A program made the translations under genes and the position numbers. This document shows positions 44,053 through 54,770 of a DNA stretch of 64,000 nucleotides, in pieces. Numbering within the stretch: position 1 is the stretch's first letter; each line of letters starts with the position of its first letter. The notes beneath the pieces were generated by a model, which had not been told where the DNA came from, did not search any database, and saw only the letters and a program-made list of their open reading frames with translations. The DNA is taken from NCBI GenBank assembly GCA_023105745.1, contig JALGQZ010000009.1:44545967-44609966 (forward strand), read 5' to 3'. Origin of the DNA: Austropuccinia psidii. Taxonomy: Eukaryota > Basidiomycota > Pucciniomycetes > Pucciniales > Sphaerophragmiaceae.

Positions 44053-44679
44053 AGTTAAATGTCAGTTCAGTTTTTTTTTTTTTTTAATTTTTTTAATTTT
44101 TTTTTATATACTAGTTATTAATTCAATTCTTTTTTTTTTGTTGGAAAAGAAAATTTTTTGTTTTGTTGGAAAGAAAAATTATATTTTTTTTTTTATTTTA
44201 TGTCAGCAAAAATTTTGTCGGAAAAAATTTTTGTCGGAAGAAAGTTTTGTCAGAAGAAAATTTTTTTTTTTTTTTTTGGAAGAAAATTTTTTGTTATCAT
44301 ATGTTGACTTGAATAAAGTAAGATCCACTTGAGAATTAATTTAAATGGAAAATATTATTGCCAATTAATTCTGGTATAGATTTTTTTTCAAAGAAAAAAT
44401 TAATAGGCCCACACTACCCCAAACTTGTGCAATTTTGATTTAATTTGTGGTGGCATAAGAACAGATAACCACCCCTGTTTTTGTATATATATTTTGAATT
44501 AAATTGTGATACTTCTACATTGAAAAAATAATTTTTGAATACTTCTAAATTTGTAATATTGTCTTGAATACTGATAAATAGCCTAATTTTTTTTTTATTA
44601 TGATGTGAAATTTAAATTCATAACATGAGTGTTCGTTTTTTAATTTTTTAATTTTTTGTAATAGTTGTCTGAATCATTT

Positions 44680-45235
44680 TTATGATCTTTTCTTGAGTCT
44701 TGATATGAATCTTACTTTTTCTTCTTTAATTTTTTTAACAAATAAGTCTTCCCAAATCAATTTCCAAACATCCTTGTTGATATTATAATTATGTGTCTTG
44801 AGACTAATAATTCCAAGTATAAACACCTCTTGCCACAAAAACCTCCCAATTGGCCTTTTCAATTACATAATTTCCATGCTTCCATAAGATTCTTCCTTTT
44901 GGTATCTCCAGTAAATCCAGAAACAGTCCTCTTGAGGCTTCCACATCCCCAAAATATATTTTTCTTCTCCATTCTGCATCTGTTAATGTATTCTCTTCCC
45001 AATATATGTTTCCTAAATTTCCCTTGATACCATCATATGTAAGTAATTCTAGAAATTCCAGTCTTGAAAGAGAGAATCCTGGAAGCTCTTGCCAATCTTT
45101 AGATTCTTGAATTTGTTGATGCAGTTCTGGAAAATTGAACAATTCTTCAAATTCTAAGTATGGAATCCATATCTGAAATAAACTCTCCTTCTTCAACAAA
45201 TGGCGTTTCCCAGTAATTGACTTCTTCTGTATTTC
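44680..45235 (-). CDS. Element C unknown domain, second copy
   Basis: Minus strand, open for at least 131 codons from 45199 and with more coding up to 44680. Motifs: FLELLTYDGIKGNLGNIYW, then WRRKIYFGDVEASRG, WKHGNYVIEKANWEVF and VYTWNYNINKDVWKLIWEDL. It resembles the segment at 45651-46130 in sequence and order, so the domain is duplicated in tandem. It lies between protease and pol of C, where Gypsy elements normally have nothing. The product is not recognised; aromatic-rich, probably globular. Confidence 0.5.
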
Positions 45236-45650
45236 CTACAATTTTGCAATTTACATCTGTCCAGCCTTCTTCATTCCAACCAAGATTCCATTCCAATTTA
45301 TTTTCATGTGTAAGTTTGGCATCCATGACTGTCTAGATCCTTTATGAGGTTTGGTGAGATTATTGAGTTTTGAGATAAAAGACTAATTCCTCTTTGATAA
45401 GGCAGGAGGTCACTTCCACTGAGTGATAAGAGTGTTTAAAAAAAGATTTTTTCTATAAGGTAGTTTGAATGATTTTAAATTCCTCTTTGATAGGGCAGGA
45501 GGTCACTGCCCTGATACTAATACAGATATGAAAATAATTCTCTTTTTTTTTTAGGTTATTTCTTTTATTATTTTGCTATTTTTTATGGTGGTTTTTTTTT
45601 TTTTTTTTTTTTTTTAGTTGGCAATTGAAATTGGATTACTTCAGTTATTA

Positions 45651-46130
45651 TTAAGAAGTATTCAACCTTCTGTTGTGAATTACTGAAAGACATATGTCCT
45701 TCAATATTTCTCCAAATATCTTGTTGCGTTGTTTTCTTTGTGTATTTCCTTTCCATTCTGAAACAAAACCTTTGACTTCATGAATAAACATGTACCCTAA
45801 ATCACACCAGCAAAGAGTTCCTCCCAAGATTTCCAAACCATCTAGATTCGAGTCTTCTTGAGCCCATAAGATTTTGTGATACAGTCCCTCTATTGTCATT
45901 TGATAATATCCATAAGGCTTCTTCCAGTAAGGATTCCTTAAATTTCCTTTGATTCCAATAGTGGTTAGTAATTACAGAAAATCAACATTTGTAGGATTTG
46001 ATCCAGGTATTTCGGAAAGATATTTGGTTTGAATTATTGGTGAATCTAGCTCATAATCATACAGCTCCTTAAATGTTATTATTCGAAGTATTAAACAATA
46101 TTCCAGTCCTTCATATTCTGGTATGTCTTT
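45651..46130 (-). pseudogene. Element C unknown domain, first copy (broken)
   Basis: Minus strand. It carries LEYCLILRIITFKELYDYEL, then TTIGIKGNLRNPYWKKP, LYHKILWAQEDSNLDGLEIL and LGYMFIHEVKGFVSEW, ending ILKDICLSVIHN. It parallels the copy at 44680-45235 (GIKGNL-N-YW core). One in-frame stop lies inside FL-LLTT near 45974, so this copy is interrupted. It follows directly on the acidic ORF at 46230-46802, in the same orientation. Confidence 0.45.
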
Positions 46131-46229
46131 CTGTATGCCATTTGGTAATCCAAATGTAATTCTTTGATTTTGATTAAATAAATCAGTTGAGCTTGAAAGG
46201 CAGCATATTTGATCATAGGCATCATTAAA

Positions 46230-46802
46230 TTATTCTCTAATGCTAAGTCCAGCTAGCCTTTGTGTATTTTCTGATAACTCTCCTTCTTCTAGGTCTTCAA
46301 AGATTCCTCCTTGCTTATATTTATCTTCCAGATCTCCATTATTTTGTTGGTATAGCTTCAAGCCATCTTCTGATTCTGCTGTTTCCATTTTTTGTTCAAT
46401 CCTCTTTTCAATATTTCTATCCCAAACTTGACCCATTTTGTCTTCAGTAATTATGGCACTTTCCTTTTCCAATTCTTCAAATTTTCTTCTTGCCAATGGA
46501 TTGATTATGTTGTCTTTTATTTCTTCACTTAGTAAGTCTTTTTCAGTATCACTAATGTACAAAGCTTCCTCCTGAAATAAATTGAAATACTCTTCTGCAA
46601 TTCCTGAGGAATTTGCTTCAGGTGTCTTCAGATCCATTTTGAATTTCTTCTGTGGGATTTCTACTTTATCTTCTTTATTCATACCACTTAACTCAAGTGC
46701 TAGCCATTTCTCTGGGTCTTCTATGTCCATCTCCAAATTTCTTCTCATCTTCTTCAGTTCCATTTTTATTTTTTCGGTTGCTTCACTATCTTCTACCTTC
46801 AC
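46230..46802 (-). CDS. Acidic ORF of element C between protease and pol
   Basis: 190 codons, rich in Glu, Lys and Met (MKVEDSEATEKIKMELKK, then NPLARRKFEELEKESA and GIFEDLEEGELSENTQ). It is mostly predicted helical and charged. Probably part of a long polyprotein downstream of protease, separated by a few stops from the segments on either side. Upstream at 47115-46810 the frame has a protease-like remnant. No known function. Confidence 0.45.
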   Translation of the reverse strand: MKVEDSEATEKIKMELKKMRRNLEMDIEDPEKWLALELSGMNKEDKVEIPQKKFKMDLKTPEANSSGIAEEYFNLFQEEALYISDTEKDLLSEEIKDNIINPLARRKFEELEKESAIITEDKMGQVWDRNIEKRIEQKMETAESEDGLKLYQQNNGDLEDKYKQGGIFEDLEEGELSENTQRLAGLSIRE

Positions 46803-46849
46803 TTCATCCTCTTCTGGATCCTTCCCTTTAGATTTTCTTTAAGTTTGAG

Positions 46850-47222
46850 GTGGATTACTTTCTTTAGAGGAAGATAATATGCTAATATTCTCTTCATCTA
46901 TTATCTGGTTGAAATTTTCAAATACTAAGAAGTCCCGGTAGGTTTTCTCCTCATTACCAGTAGTGACTTCAAGATTTTTAATTTGACCAATTGGTTTCAA
47001 AAAGTCATCTGTGGATTTTGATGTGTAAGGGCTGATTTTTAATTATGCCTTTAGGGCTATTTCCTGAGTTATGAAATTCAAATCATTTTTTGCATCAAAA
47101 ATAGCTGAGAAGGGTATTTTGTTTGGTCCAAGAAATATTGTCTTCACTCTTGTTGAAGATTGACTTTCTGTTTCCTTGGTTTCTTTTCTTTTGGATGACT
47201 CTGCTCCATTTATTGACCATTT
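46850..47222 (-). pseudogene. Second retropepsin-like remnant of element C
   Basis: Minus strand after the protease stop: TIFLGPNKIPFSAIFDAKND, then LNFITQEIALKA and a stop, followed by LKPIGQIKNLEV and DFLVFENFNQII. The layout (hydrophobic strand, Asp, then NFI) recalls an aspartic protease fold, but the active-site triad reads DAK instead of D-S/T-G. It lies directly after the true protease, so it may be a duplicated, non-catalytic copy. A weak call. Confidence 0.35.
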
Positions 47223-47939
47223 TCAAATCTCTGAAGATGCACAAAGCTCCATACCTCTTGGTGGAGAAATTTGCCGGCCCATAGCTTGAGGGTTACATAT
47301 TGGTAAACATAATTGACATCCATCTTGCTCTGGATAACTAAATATTTCCCCTTGCTTGTGTGAAAATTCCAATTTAACATTATTATCTGCTAAAAATGGT
47401 CTTCCAAGTATGGTGTGTACAGCTCCTTTTGCTATGAATAAATGAATTTCTTTTTCTTCTCCTGTTATCATAGTAATTGGTGTAAATTCTGAGAGTCCAA
47501 CCAAAGATGTGGTATGTCCACCAATTCCTCTGAGATTCATATTGAGCTTTCTACTTGTAAGTAAGGCTTGAATTGCAATTTCCTCTGGTATTATATTAAT
47601 TTCTGATCCAGTATCCACCAATGCCATTTTAGGATATTCTTCTCTTCCAATAAATACTTCCATAAAGCCAAGTGGGCATGCATAATGTAATCTTGGGGTA
47701 TCATAGTCCCGTAGGTTTACTGAAAGTAGTCTTTCTTGAATATTTGACGCATTGACCGATTTTATCACTTCTTTTTCCTGGGTAGTTAAATTTTGTAATT
47801 TATCAATAAAGGTTGGTGACATTGATAATATTTCTTCAAGAGTAAGATTTACCTTTTGTTCAAGTATTTTCTTCATCACATGTTCAATTATTAGCTTTGG
47901 GTTATTGGCTGTAGATTTTACCTTGTATTTTAATTCCAT
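47223..47939 (-). CDS. Protease domain of element C gag-protease
   Basis: 238 codons, with a helical start (MELKYKVKSTANNPKLII), then LHYACPLGFMEVFI and the retropepsin site MALVDTGSEINIIPEE near residue 110. GIGGHTTSLVGLSEF and AVHTILGRPFLADNNVKLEF complete the fold, including the ILGRPFL motif typical of retropepsins. The DTG triad is intact. It overlaps the end of the gag segment (48008-48745) closely and is probably expressed with it. Confidence 0.85.
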   Translation of the reverse strand: MELKYKVKSTANNPKLIIEHVMKKILEQKVNLTLEEILSMSPTFIDKLQNLTTQEKEVIKSVNASNIQERLLSVNLRDYDTPRLHYACPLGFMEVFIGREEYPKMALVDTGSEINIIPEEIAIQALLTSRKLNMNLRGIGGHTTSLVGLSEFTPITMITGEEKEIHLFIAKGAVHTILGRPFLADNNVKLEFSHKQGEIFSYPEQDGCQLCLPICNPQAMGRQISPPRGMELCASSEI

Positions 47940-48007
47940 CTTTTGCGACTCCTGTCTTAGTCCCTCCTTATTCTTGTTCCTAGAAATGATTGTGATATCA
48001 TCATTAT

Positions 48008-49873
48008 CTACTTCCTTTCTTCTTGTGTTTTCTTGTATTTTGTTGGAATTAGAACTCTTATTTCTTCTTCTGCCTCATCTTCCTCGTGGTAGGCACCTGT
48101 TATCTTTTTTCTAAAGGGTTTTTGTGTTTCATTTTTATCCTCTTGCTGAGTTTGGCTTTGACTTTCCTGTCTTACAGCTCTTTGCCTTGTCTGTCTAAGC
48201 CCAACATTTATTTGAAGATTTTCATTTGCTGGTGATATTTGAGGAGGTTTCCAGTTTCCCCACTCTTCCATTTGAGCTATAGCAGTTGCCTTCTCACCTT
48301 TGCTTTCCTCATTTACTCTTGTTTCTTGCTTCTTTGGGGATGGATTTGATTGTCCCATCATTTTCTTTGTAAAATCCTCCTGCTCTTTGGCAAAATTTCT
48401 GACTAATTCTTTTGCAGATTTAGGGCCTTCTGTGGGTACTCTTTGAAAATTTGGAAAAAGATATGTTCCTCCACGCTTCAAGACAATTCTTTTCTCAAAG
48501 TCTTCTGTGAGATGATTACATCTTATTGCGGAATGTCCTTCTTCTAGGAAGTAATAACACTTCAATGGCTGTCTTGGAGCCATTTGAGCTGGAACATATG
48601 GTTGATAACCAGAAGATATGGGTGGTGAAGGATATCTTGGCCTGAATGGCTGTGAGTTTTGTATAGTTCTATGATATTGATTATTGTTTGGTTGAGGTTT
48701 CTTGGGAGATTCAACTACTTCAGAGAGGTGTTTGAGCTGATTCAATACTTCCTTAACTGCTTCATTCCCAGTATCCTTTGATTGATTTTCTTGTGGCTGA
48801 GGATTTTTAATTGTTTTGGTAAGATCTTTAATTTGCTTTAAGACTTCTTCCCAGCTTTCCTCTCTTGTGACTTTGGTTGTGAAAATTCCTTCTGTTGAAT
48901 TAAGACTTTGGATTCTAGATCTTGTTCAATATATAACCTTAATATTTCCAATCTTGGAATGATATAACCACCATCCAAAGCTTGCACCATGGCCTTATCT
49001 TTAATCATTTCTTTGTAAATAGATTCTTGAACACTTGAGGAAAGACTCTCCAAAATTTCTTGATTGTGATTGATATCTCCTTGTATATATTGATACCTTT
49101 TGAGATAATTAATAATACATTCATATTCACCAATGAACTTTTAGTATTGGGTCATATTTCTAATTCCTCCTTCTTGTTGAATCTTTGTAAATAATTGAGT
49201 AATTGAGGACAGCTTGTATCTTCTTTCAGGTGACACTGTTCCCCATCTCCTCTTCATATCCAATTTTAATTGCTGCCAATCACCAGTTTCATATCCAGGC
49301 ATTCCTTCAATATGGTAGCTAATTTCTTGATCTTTAGTCCAAAAGGATATCTGTCTTGCTATATCCCTTCCACTTGCTCCTTCAATTTCTGCTATATTTT
49401 CTACTCTTTTAATAAATCTTTCCACTTCCTTTCTATCAAACCATAAATTATAATCCTTTGGTCTGATCTTGACAATGGGTGTATTGTTTCGTGGGATTTC
49501 TTGTTGCAATGGGCTTGAAGCCTGTGCATGAATATTAACCCTCTTTGGTAGAGTATTTGGCCTTTGTGAAGTGAATGGATTTGATGAGGCCATAGGCCTT
49601 GAAAATGGTGATGGTGACCCTTCTCGTCTAAAGATTCTTGGCATGCTTGTAGTTTCTTCCATTGGGCTGTTTTTCTGCTGTAAAACTTGACTCTTTCCTT
49701 TTCCCTTCTTTTTTAAGGAGTTCAATTAATTCTTGTTGCATTTCCAACATTCTTTGATGAAGTCTTTCTACATCAGAAATATCTTCTTGTCCTTGCATGG
49801 TCTCTTCATTTATAATTTCTTCTTTGGATTCATCTGGATTGTGTGGTATCTTTGATGATGATGCTGAATCCAT
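48008..49873 (-). pseudogene. Gag of element C
   Basis: Minus strand, in four open pieces: MDSASSSKIPHNPDESK (49873), then the capsid-like core with DYNLWFDRKEVERFIKRVEN and WTKDQEISYHIEGMPGYETG, then MESLSSSVQESIYKEMIKD, and the C-terminal piece with the zinc knuckle. A frameshift near 49700, TAA near 49143 and a frameshift or stops around 48750-48840 break it. The knuckle reads CYYFLEEGHSAIRC, with Phe in place of the second Cys, so zinc binding should be impaired. I recall closely similar gag proteins from rust fungi. Confidence 0.85.
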
Positions 49874-50250
49874 ATTGATATATTCTTTGTTGATTTTCTC
49901 TTTTTCACTTTTCTTTTTAATTTCAAATAGCTCCTTGAGTAATTTCTGAAAATAATCTGTAACTATCTTTTGATATTTCTTCTTGGTTCTGGGTGTACCA
50001 ACTGGTATACTATAATCTATAGGTGATTCTTCTCCAGGTGGTGTTTCTCCTATTTTTGGATAATAATAGTGAAATGATTTGGTTTAAGCACTTGATGGTG
50101 ATGATGATTTAGAATTTTGTGGTTTTTCTGATTCCAGATTGACTTGATAGGTGCTTGAAATTTTTTATTGATAAAAGGCTTTTTTTTATGGACTAAATTT
50201 GAATGTTTTTTTTTTGATAATTGACGGATTATTGATGGTTGAAGCTGTTG

Positions 50251-50268
50251 GCCACTGTTGGGAAACCA
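50251..50268 (-). promoter_or_regulatory. Primer-binding site of element C
   Basis: On the minus strand TGGTTTCCCAACAGTGGC follows the LTR after the 2-nt spacer TC. Its complement ends in ACCA and places a C at tRNA position 61, as required. The matching tRNA was not identified. Like A and B it has a 2-nt gap between LTR and site. Between this site and gag (49874-50250) only a short leader is seen. Confidence 0.6.
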
Positions 50269-50270
50269 GA

Positions 50271-52392
50271 TGTGGGAACTCCTTTTGGTGTGGGATAAAA
50301 TAAGGCAGTATCTTGAGGGGGAAATTATTGGTAAGTCTGTTTTGAATTTCAGAATTGTCCAATAACCATGGGTGCTAAGGTGTATTAGCTGCCCCTCTAA
50401 ATAATACTGAATAGTCAGCCTACAGAGAATCACAAAATAAAATAAGATTTGTGGCTTTAACAGATAGAGAAGACTTATCAGCAGTCTCTAAATCAGACCT
50501 ATTGATAACACTACAGTAAAACTCTGATTTAAAAAAACTAAAATTTCTGATACAGTGAAAGCTAAGATTTTTTTTATTATTTTGATAAAAGTAATGATAA
50601 TATTTCTTTTTGTTATTTAATAAAATTAATAAGAATATTTTTTTTTTGGGTTTTATTTTGATTATAATGATTTTATATATATTAATACTAATAGAAAGAC
50701 TACTGGATCTTCTTTTTTTTTATATTTTTAATGTTAAGTTGATATCACTACTTCTTTTCTTTTAATAATACTAAGATTCTGAGCTTTTTCACTATGGTTA
50801 TACTACTATTCTTTGAAAATACTAAGCTACTGAGCAAGGCTACTGAGCTTTTTACTACGTCAAGACTACTTATTTTTCAACAATACTAAGCTACTGAGCA
50901 AGGCCACTGAGCTTTTTACTACTAAAACACTACTACTACTACTCTAGATATCCTGCTAGTCAGGGACGGTTGTGATCCTGGATAGTGGGAACTTGTTCCA
51001 TGATGATGGGAAAAATGAGGGAGAGAGGACCTCTATTTATAGCTTTTGGGCCTCCATAGAGCTTCTCAAAACAGGGTACTTAGAAAAAATCGTAGTTGAG
51101 AGGTTTTGGCTAGTGAGACGTGTAGTTTTGGTGTAGAAATGTGTTTGCTGAGAGAATTATTCTGGTGGTGCTTTTTCTTATCAAAATCATGTGATGTATT
51201 TGAGATAATTTGGCTGGTGAGTTTTTCTTTTTGACAAGAAAGTGGAGAAAATACAGCTCCTGACAATTGAAATTTCTTCTAGTCATATGATATATATGAG
51301 AAAATTATGCTGGTGTTTCTGTTTCTTATCAAAATCATGTGATGTCTTCAAGATGATTTTGCTGTTGTCACTTTCATTTTTGATGACTTTGTTAAGTATT
51401 TTCTGAGAGAATTATGCTGGTGGTGCTTTTTCTTATCAAAATCATGTGATGTGTTTGAGATAATTTGGCTGGTGGGATTTTCTTTTTGACAAGAAAGTGG
51501 AGAAAATACAGCTCCTGACAATTGAACTTTCTTCTAGTCATATGATATATATGAGAAAATTATGCTGGTGTTTCTGTTTCTTATCAAAATCATGTGATGT
51601 CTTCGAGATGATTTTGCTGTTGTCACTTTCATTTTTGATGACTTTGTTAAGTATTTTCTGAGAGAATTATGCTGGTGGTGCTTTTTCTTATCAAAATCAT
51701 GTGATGTGTTTGAGATAATTTGGCTGGTGGGATTTTCTTTTTGCCAAGAAAGTGGAGAAAATACAGCTCCTGACAATTGAACTGTCTTCTAGTAAAATGA
51801 TATATACGAGAAAATTATGCTGGTGTTTCTGTTTCTTCTCAAAATCATGTGATGTCTTTGAGATAATTTGGCTGGTGATTTTTTCTTGAAGGAAGGGAAA
51901 GTCTTTTTGTTTCTATTTGTTACATATGTTCTGAGAGAATTATGCTGGTGGTTTTATTTTAGTATTGTATCATTTCATATGGAGATTTTATCATTTCTAT
52001 CAAGTTTGATGTGTGTTATTATTACTAAGGAAGCATTTGTTCTTGGAAAATATATTGTAATTTTATGCATAGCCTTGAAGTATTTCTTCTTTCAATTGAA
52101 TCAAGGTGGGGAAAATACAGCTCTGATGCTGTGGTCCGTCTTCATATACCTTTATTTAGATTAACTGCTTTTAATTGCATAATTTGTTATTGATGATGCA
52201 ATGAGGTGGATAAATCCTTTGATGCTATACTGTTTTGATAAGATCTTGAGGCTGTGTATTGTATATTTCTGTTTGACACCTGTTGCTTTAATGTGTAAAT
52301 ACATTTTGCATCATTTGTTTTATTACCATATATTTATTTATTTATTTTTGTTGGTAAGCTTGAAACTGATACTAATGGTATGGAATACCACA
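50271..52392 (-). repeat. 5' LTR of element C with three 255-bp tandem units
   Basis: 2122 bp. The 255-bp unit starts GAGAGAATTATTCTGG/GAGAGAATTATGCTGG at 51150, 51405 and 51660, with a partial unit from 51933. The left LTR has only two full units, and one unit plus a shorter (ACT)n run accounts for the 249-bp length difference. Outside this, the two LTRs are very similar. The repeat lies in the upstream (U3-like) half with respect to minus-strand transcription. Confidence 0.9.
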
Positions 52393-54088
52393 ACGTTGCA
52401 CCGCGGTCAGTATAAAATCTTTCTTCAGTTGTGTTAGTGTCACTTTATAGTAATTGGATTTAGTGGGTCACATCACATCTGCGTCACGACAATGTCAATC
52501 GTTACATGTGTCACATGAGATTGTCACTCAAAGCCCAAACCCATTTCAACACTTTTTGCAATGTTTGGGTAGTTATAACTCATGGTGCTAGCCATCAGTT
52601 TGGCATGAGAAGACTTCGGCCCCACCGCCTGGTCATCTCACCCCTTTACCATTCCTACTCTCACATTTGAATTGGATTCCACATCCCCACCTAATCCTCT
52701 CCGATGCTTAGCATGCTTACACGCCCGCACCCCCCTCCAGATGAGACTCCAACACTGCCCTCACCACTCCTTACGCTTACCATCTTTACCCTCCCGCAGC
52801 ACCCTCAAGATGAGACGAAAATTCCGCCCTCACCACTCCTTACGCTTCCGTACCCCTGCCTCATCTTCACCTTGGCTTACAGTCCTTACCCTGCTGCGGG
52901 GCCTTCAAGTTATGCCTCCAACACCACCTTCACCCCCCTTATGCCTGCCATCCTTACTCTTGTGGAGTGCCTTCCCAACATTCCTCCAATGCGGCTTACC
53001 ATCCTTATGCTTGTAAAGTGCCACCCAACATGCCTCCGACGCTGCTTACCATCCTTACGCTCACAGTTCCCTCCTGACATGCCTCTGACGCTGCTTACCA
53101 TCATTATGCTCGCAGTGCGCTCCAACATGCCTCTGATGCCCCCCTCACACTGGCCTAATCCTGAAGTCCACTTATGATCCTTACGCTTCTGTAGCCCCCT
53201 GAAGATAAGACTATGATGCCACCCCCATCTCTGCCCTCACCACCCCTGCCCCTTAAAATTTTTACACTCCCACAGCGCCCTCAGACCCCCTTATTCCTAA
53301 TACTCTCTCCACCGCTTACCATCCTTACCCTCAGGTACTAGATCCATAGGGTACAGTGGCTTGTTGGCATACATGATGAATGCAATCAGGGAGATATGCT
53401 GAGGGGCCATCTCTGCCAACAGGTTCTGGGGGGAAATCGGTAGGTATATTCACAATGTTGTGGTTAGGGTTTAAATCATGAGGCTCACAAATTTAAACCT
53501 AATAAGTGGACTATTCAATACCCTAATTGTATCTTATGTTTGGGCAACAAAAGCATTTTACTCCATATCATTCAAGTGGAACACTTTGCTTAGTCCTTAC
53601 CTAATGAGCATTGAATAGTTCAAAAGTTGAATTTAGTAGGTTTCTCACTAGTAAGCTTTATTCAATTTCTCACAGGGAAGTGATTTCATTTGAATTATAT
53701 GAAATAATTTGCAACACATCACCTCCTTGAATTTCCCGACAAATCATATTTTTCAAATGCCATACAACAAGCTCAATAGATATTGATGGAAGGTTCCAAG
53801 GCCTTCAATGGGCGGGTTTTGTTTCATCAGCTTGTGGTTCTAAAACTTCTTTCTTCTAGAAAATTCACCAGCTATTTAACTGATTTAAATTGATATTGAA
53901 CTTATTTCAGACTTTCCAAAATTCTCCACTATTGATATTACCTCAAAAGGAATCAATAATCAATATCTTAAACTTATCTTAGTTCCACCACTTTCAGAAC
54001 TCCTGCCTTTTTTTGTCAATTTTGATCTTTTTAATCAAGTTATCCATCAGCTCATCACCATTTCTTTACTCAATAAAGTACCTCTGCT
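52393..54088. repeat. Intergenic region with a degenerate minisatellite
   Basis: 52690-53345 consists of C/T-rich imperfect units of about 35-40 bp with recurring CTTACCATCCTTACGCTC, TGCCTCTGACGCTG and GATGAGAC words. It is markedly more GC-rich than the surroundings. Reading frames inside it follow the repeat and are not taken as genes. 52393-52690 and 53346-54088 show no feature that I can name; the latter may be the upstream region of gene G. Confidence 0.55.
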
Positions 54089-54770
54089 ATGCCCCAACCA
54101 CTGCCCCGAACCCCGGGAAATTCAACTGAATTCAATGAACTACAAACTTCAGCCCCAGAGAGTGGAAGTGAAATCTCTGATATGGTCAGTAGTCAGGAAT
54201 CAGGCGTTAAAGTAGAGAGCCTGGCACATCAAAGTAATCCAGATCCACCAGTTCTTCTGGAATGTGAGCATAGATTCCTCTTCAATATTTGTAGTCTCTC
54301 TAAACCTGATACTTTTGTCATAGCCTTTATTTCAGCTCAGCCTCCAAGCTCTCAGAAACCAAATTTTAAAAGTTATGAGAAGGAAAAGACTGTTGAACCT
54401 TGTGCACCGACAGAAGATGCTGGGAAAGATGACATAATTTTCAGTGGGGAGGTTGAAATTATATCCAAGGAACAATTTGTCTCAAACACTCCCAAGGCTC
54501 AAAAAAATTCAAAATGATAGTAAAATTCCTGATTATGTGCATCAAAAGATTTCTGAAGCAATGAGACTCCTCAAAATGGATTTGAGCCATAAGTCCATTG
54601 CTAATTCAATAAAAAAAATTAAAATGGCTCCTTGAAATATATGGGCAGGTGTGGAGGTGGGAGAATATATACCTGAAGGATCTCAAGTGGTAATTGGAGT
54701 TCCAGGCAAAGGATTAGGAAAAAGACAAAATATAAATGCCACAAACAAAACCAACAAAAAAAGCCGTACC
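54089..54770 (+). pseudogene. Gene G, 5' part (unknown protein, split by a solo LTR)
   Basis: It starts MPQPLPRTPGNSTEF and is open to 54517. The frame then shifts near 54490 to LPRLKKIQNDSKIPDYVHQK, with a TGA near 54635 and a continuing GEYIPEGSQVVIGVPGKGLG and NKTNKKSRT up to the LTR. The continuation is at 56801 (FEAAKDTQDQGDDM), in frame once the LTR and one GTACC duplication are removed. Hydrophilic, Ser/Glu-rich. I do not recognise a domain; it looks like a member of a multi-copy fungal family, now decayed. Confidence 0.5.

Larger units (their letters stand above)
26801..52392 (-). mobile_element. Element C: large Ty3/Gypsy retrotransposon, host to element B
   Basis: Its LTRs (26801-28673 and 50271-52392) start TGTGGGAACT and end GAATACCACA. 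They are flanked by ACGT (26797-26800 and 52393-52396); reading the LTR from its second base would give a 5-bp ACGTT duplication. The internal region reads on the minus strand: primer-binding site, gag, protease, an unknown region of about 5 kb, then RT-RNase H-integrase. Without B (10,084 bp plus one TSD) it is about 15.5 kb, large for a Gypsy element. Pol is intact; gag has frameshifts and stops. The left LTR abuts DNA next to fragment D of the same family in opposite orientation. Confidence 0.9.

Noticed and set aside
52672..53177. Overlapping ORFs of 114 and 157 codons
   Set aside because: They run through a C/T-rich minisatellite and follow the repeat period; several frames are open at once.
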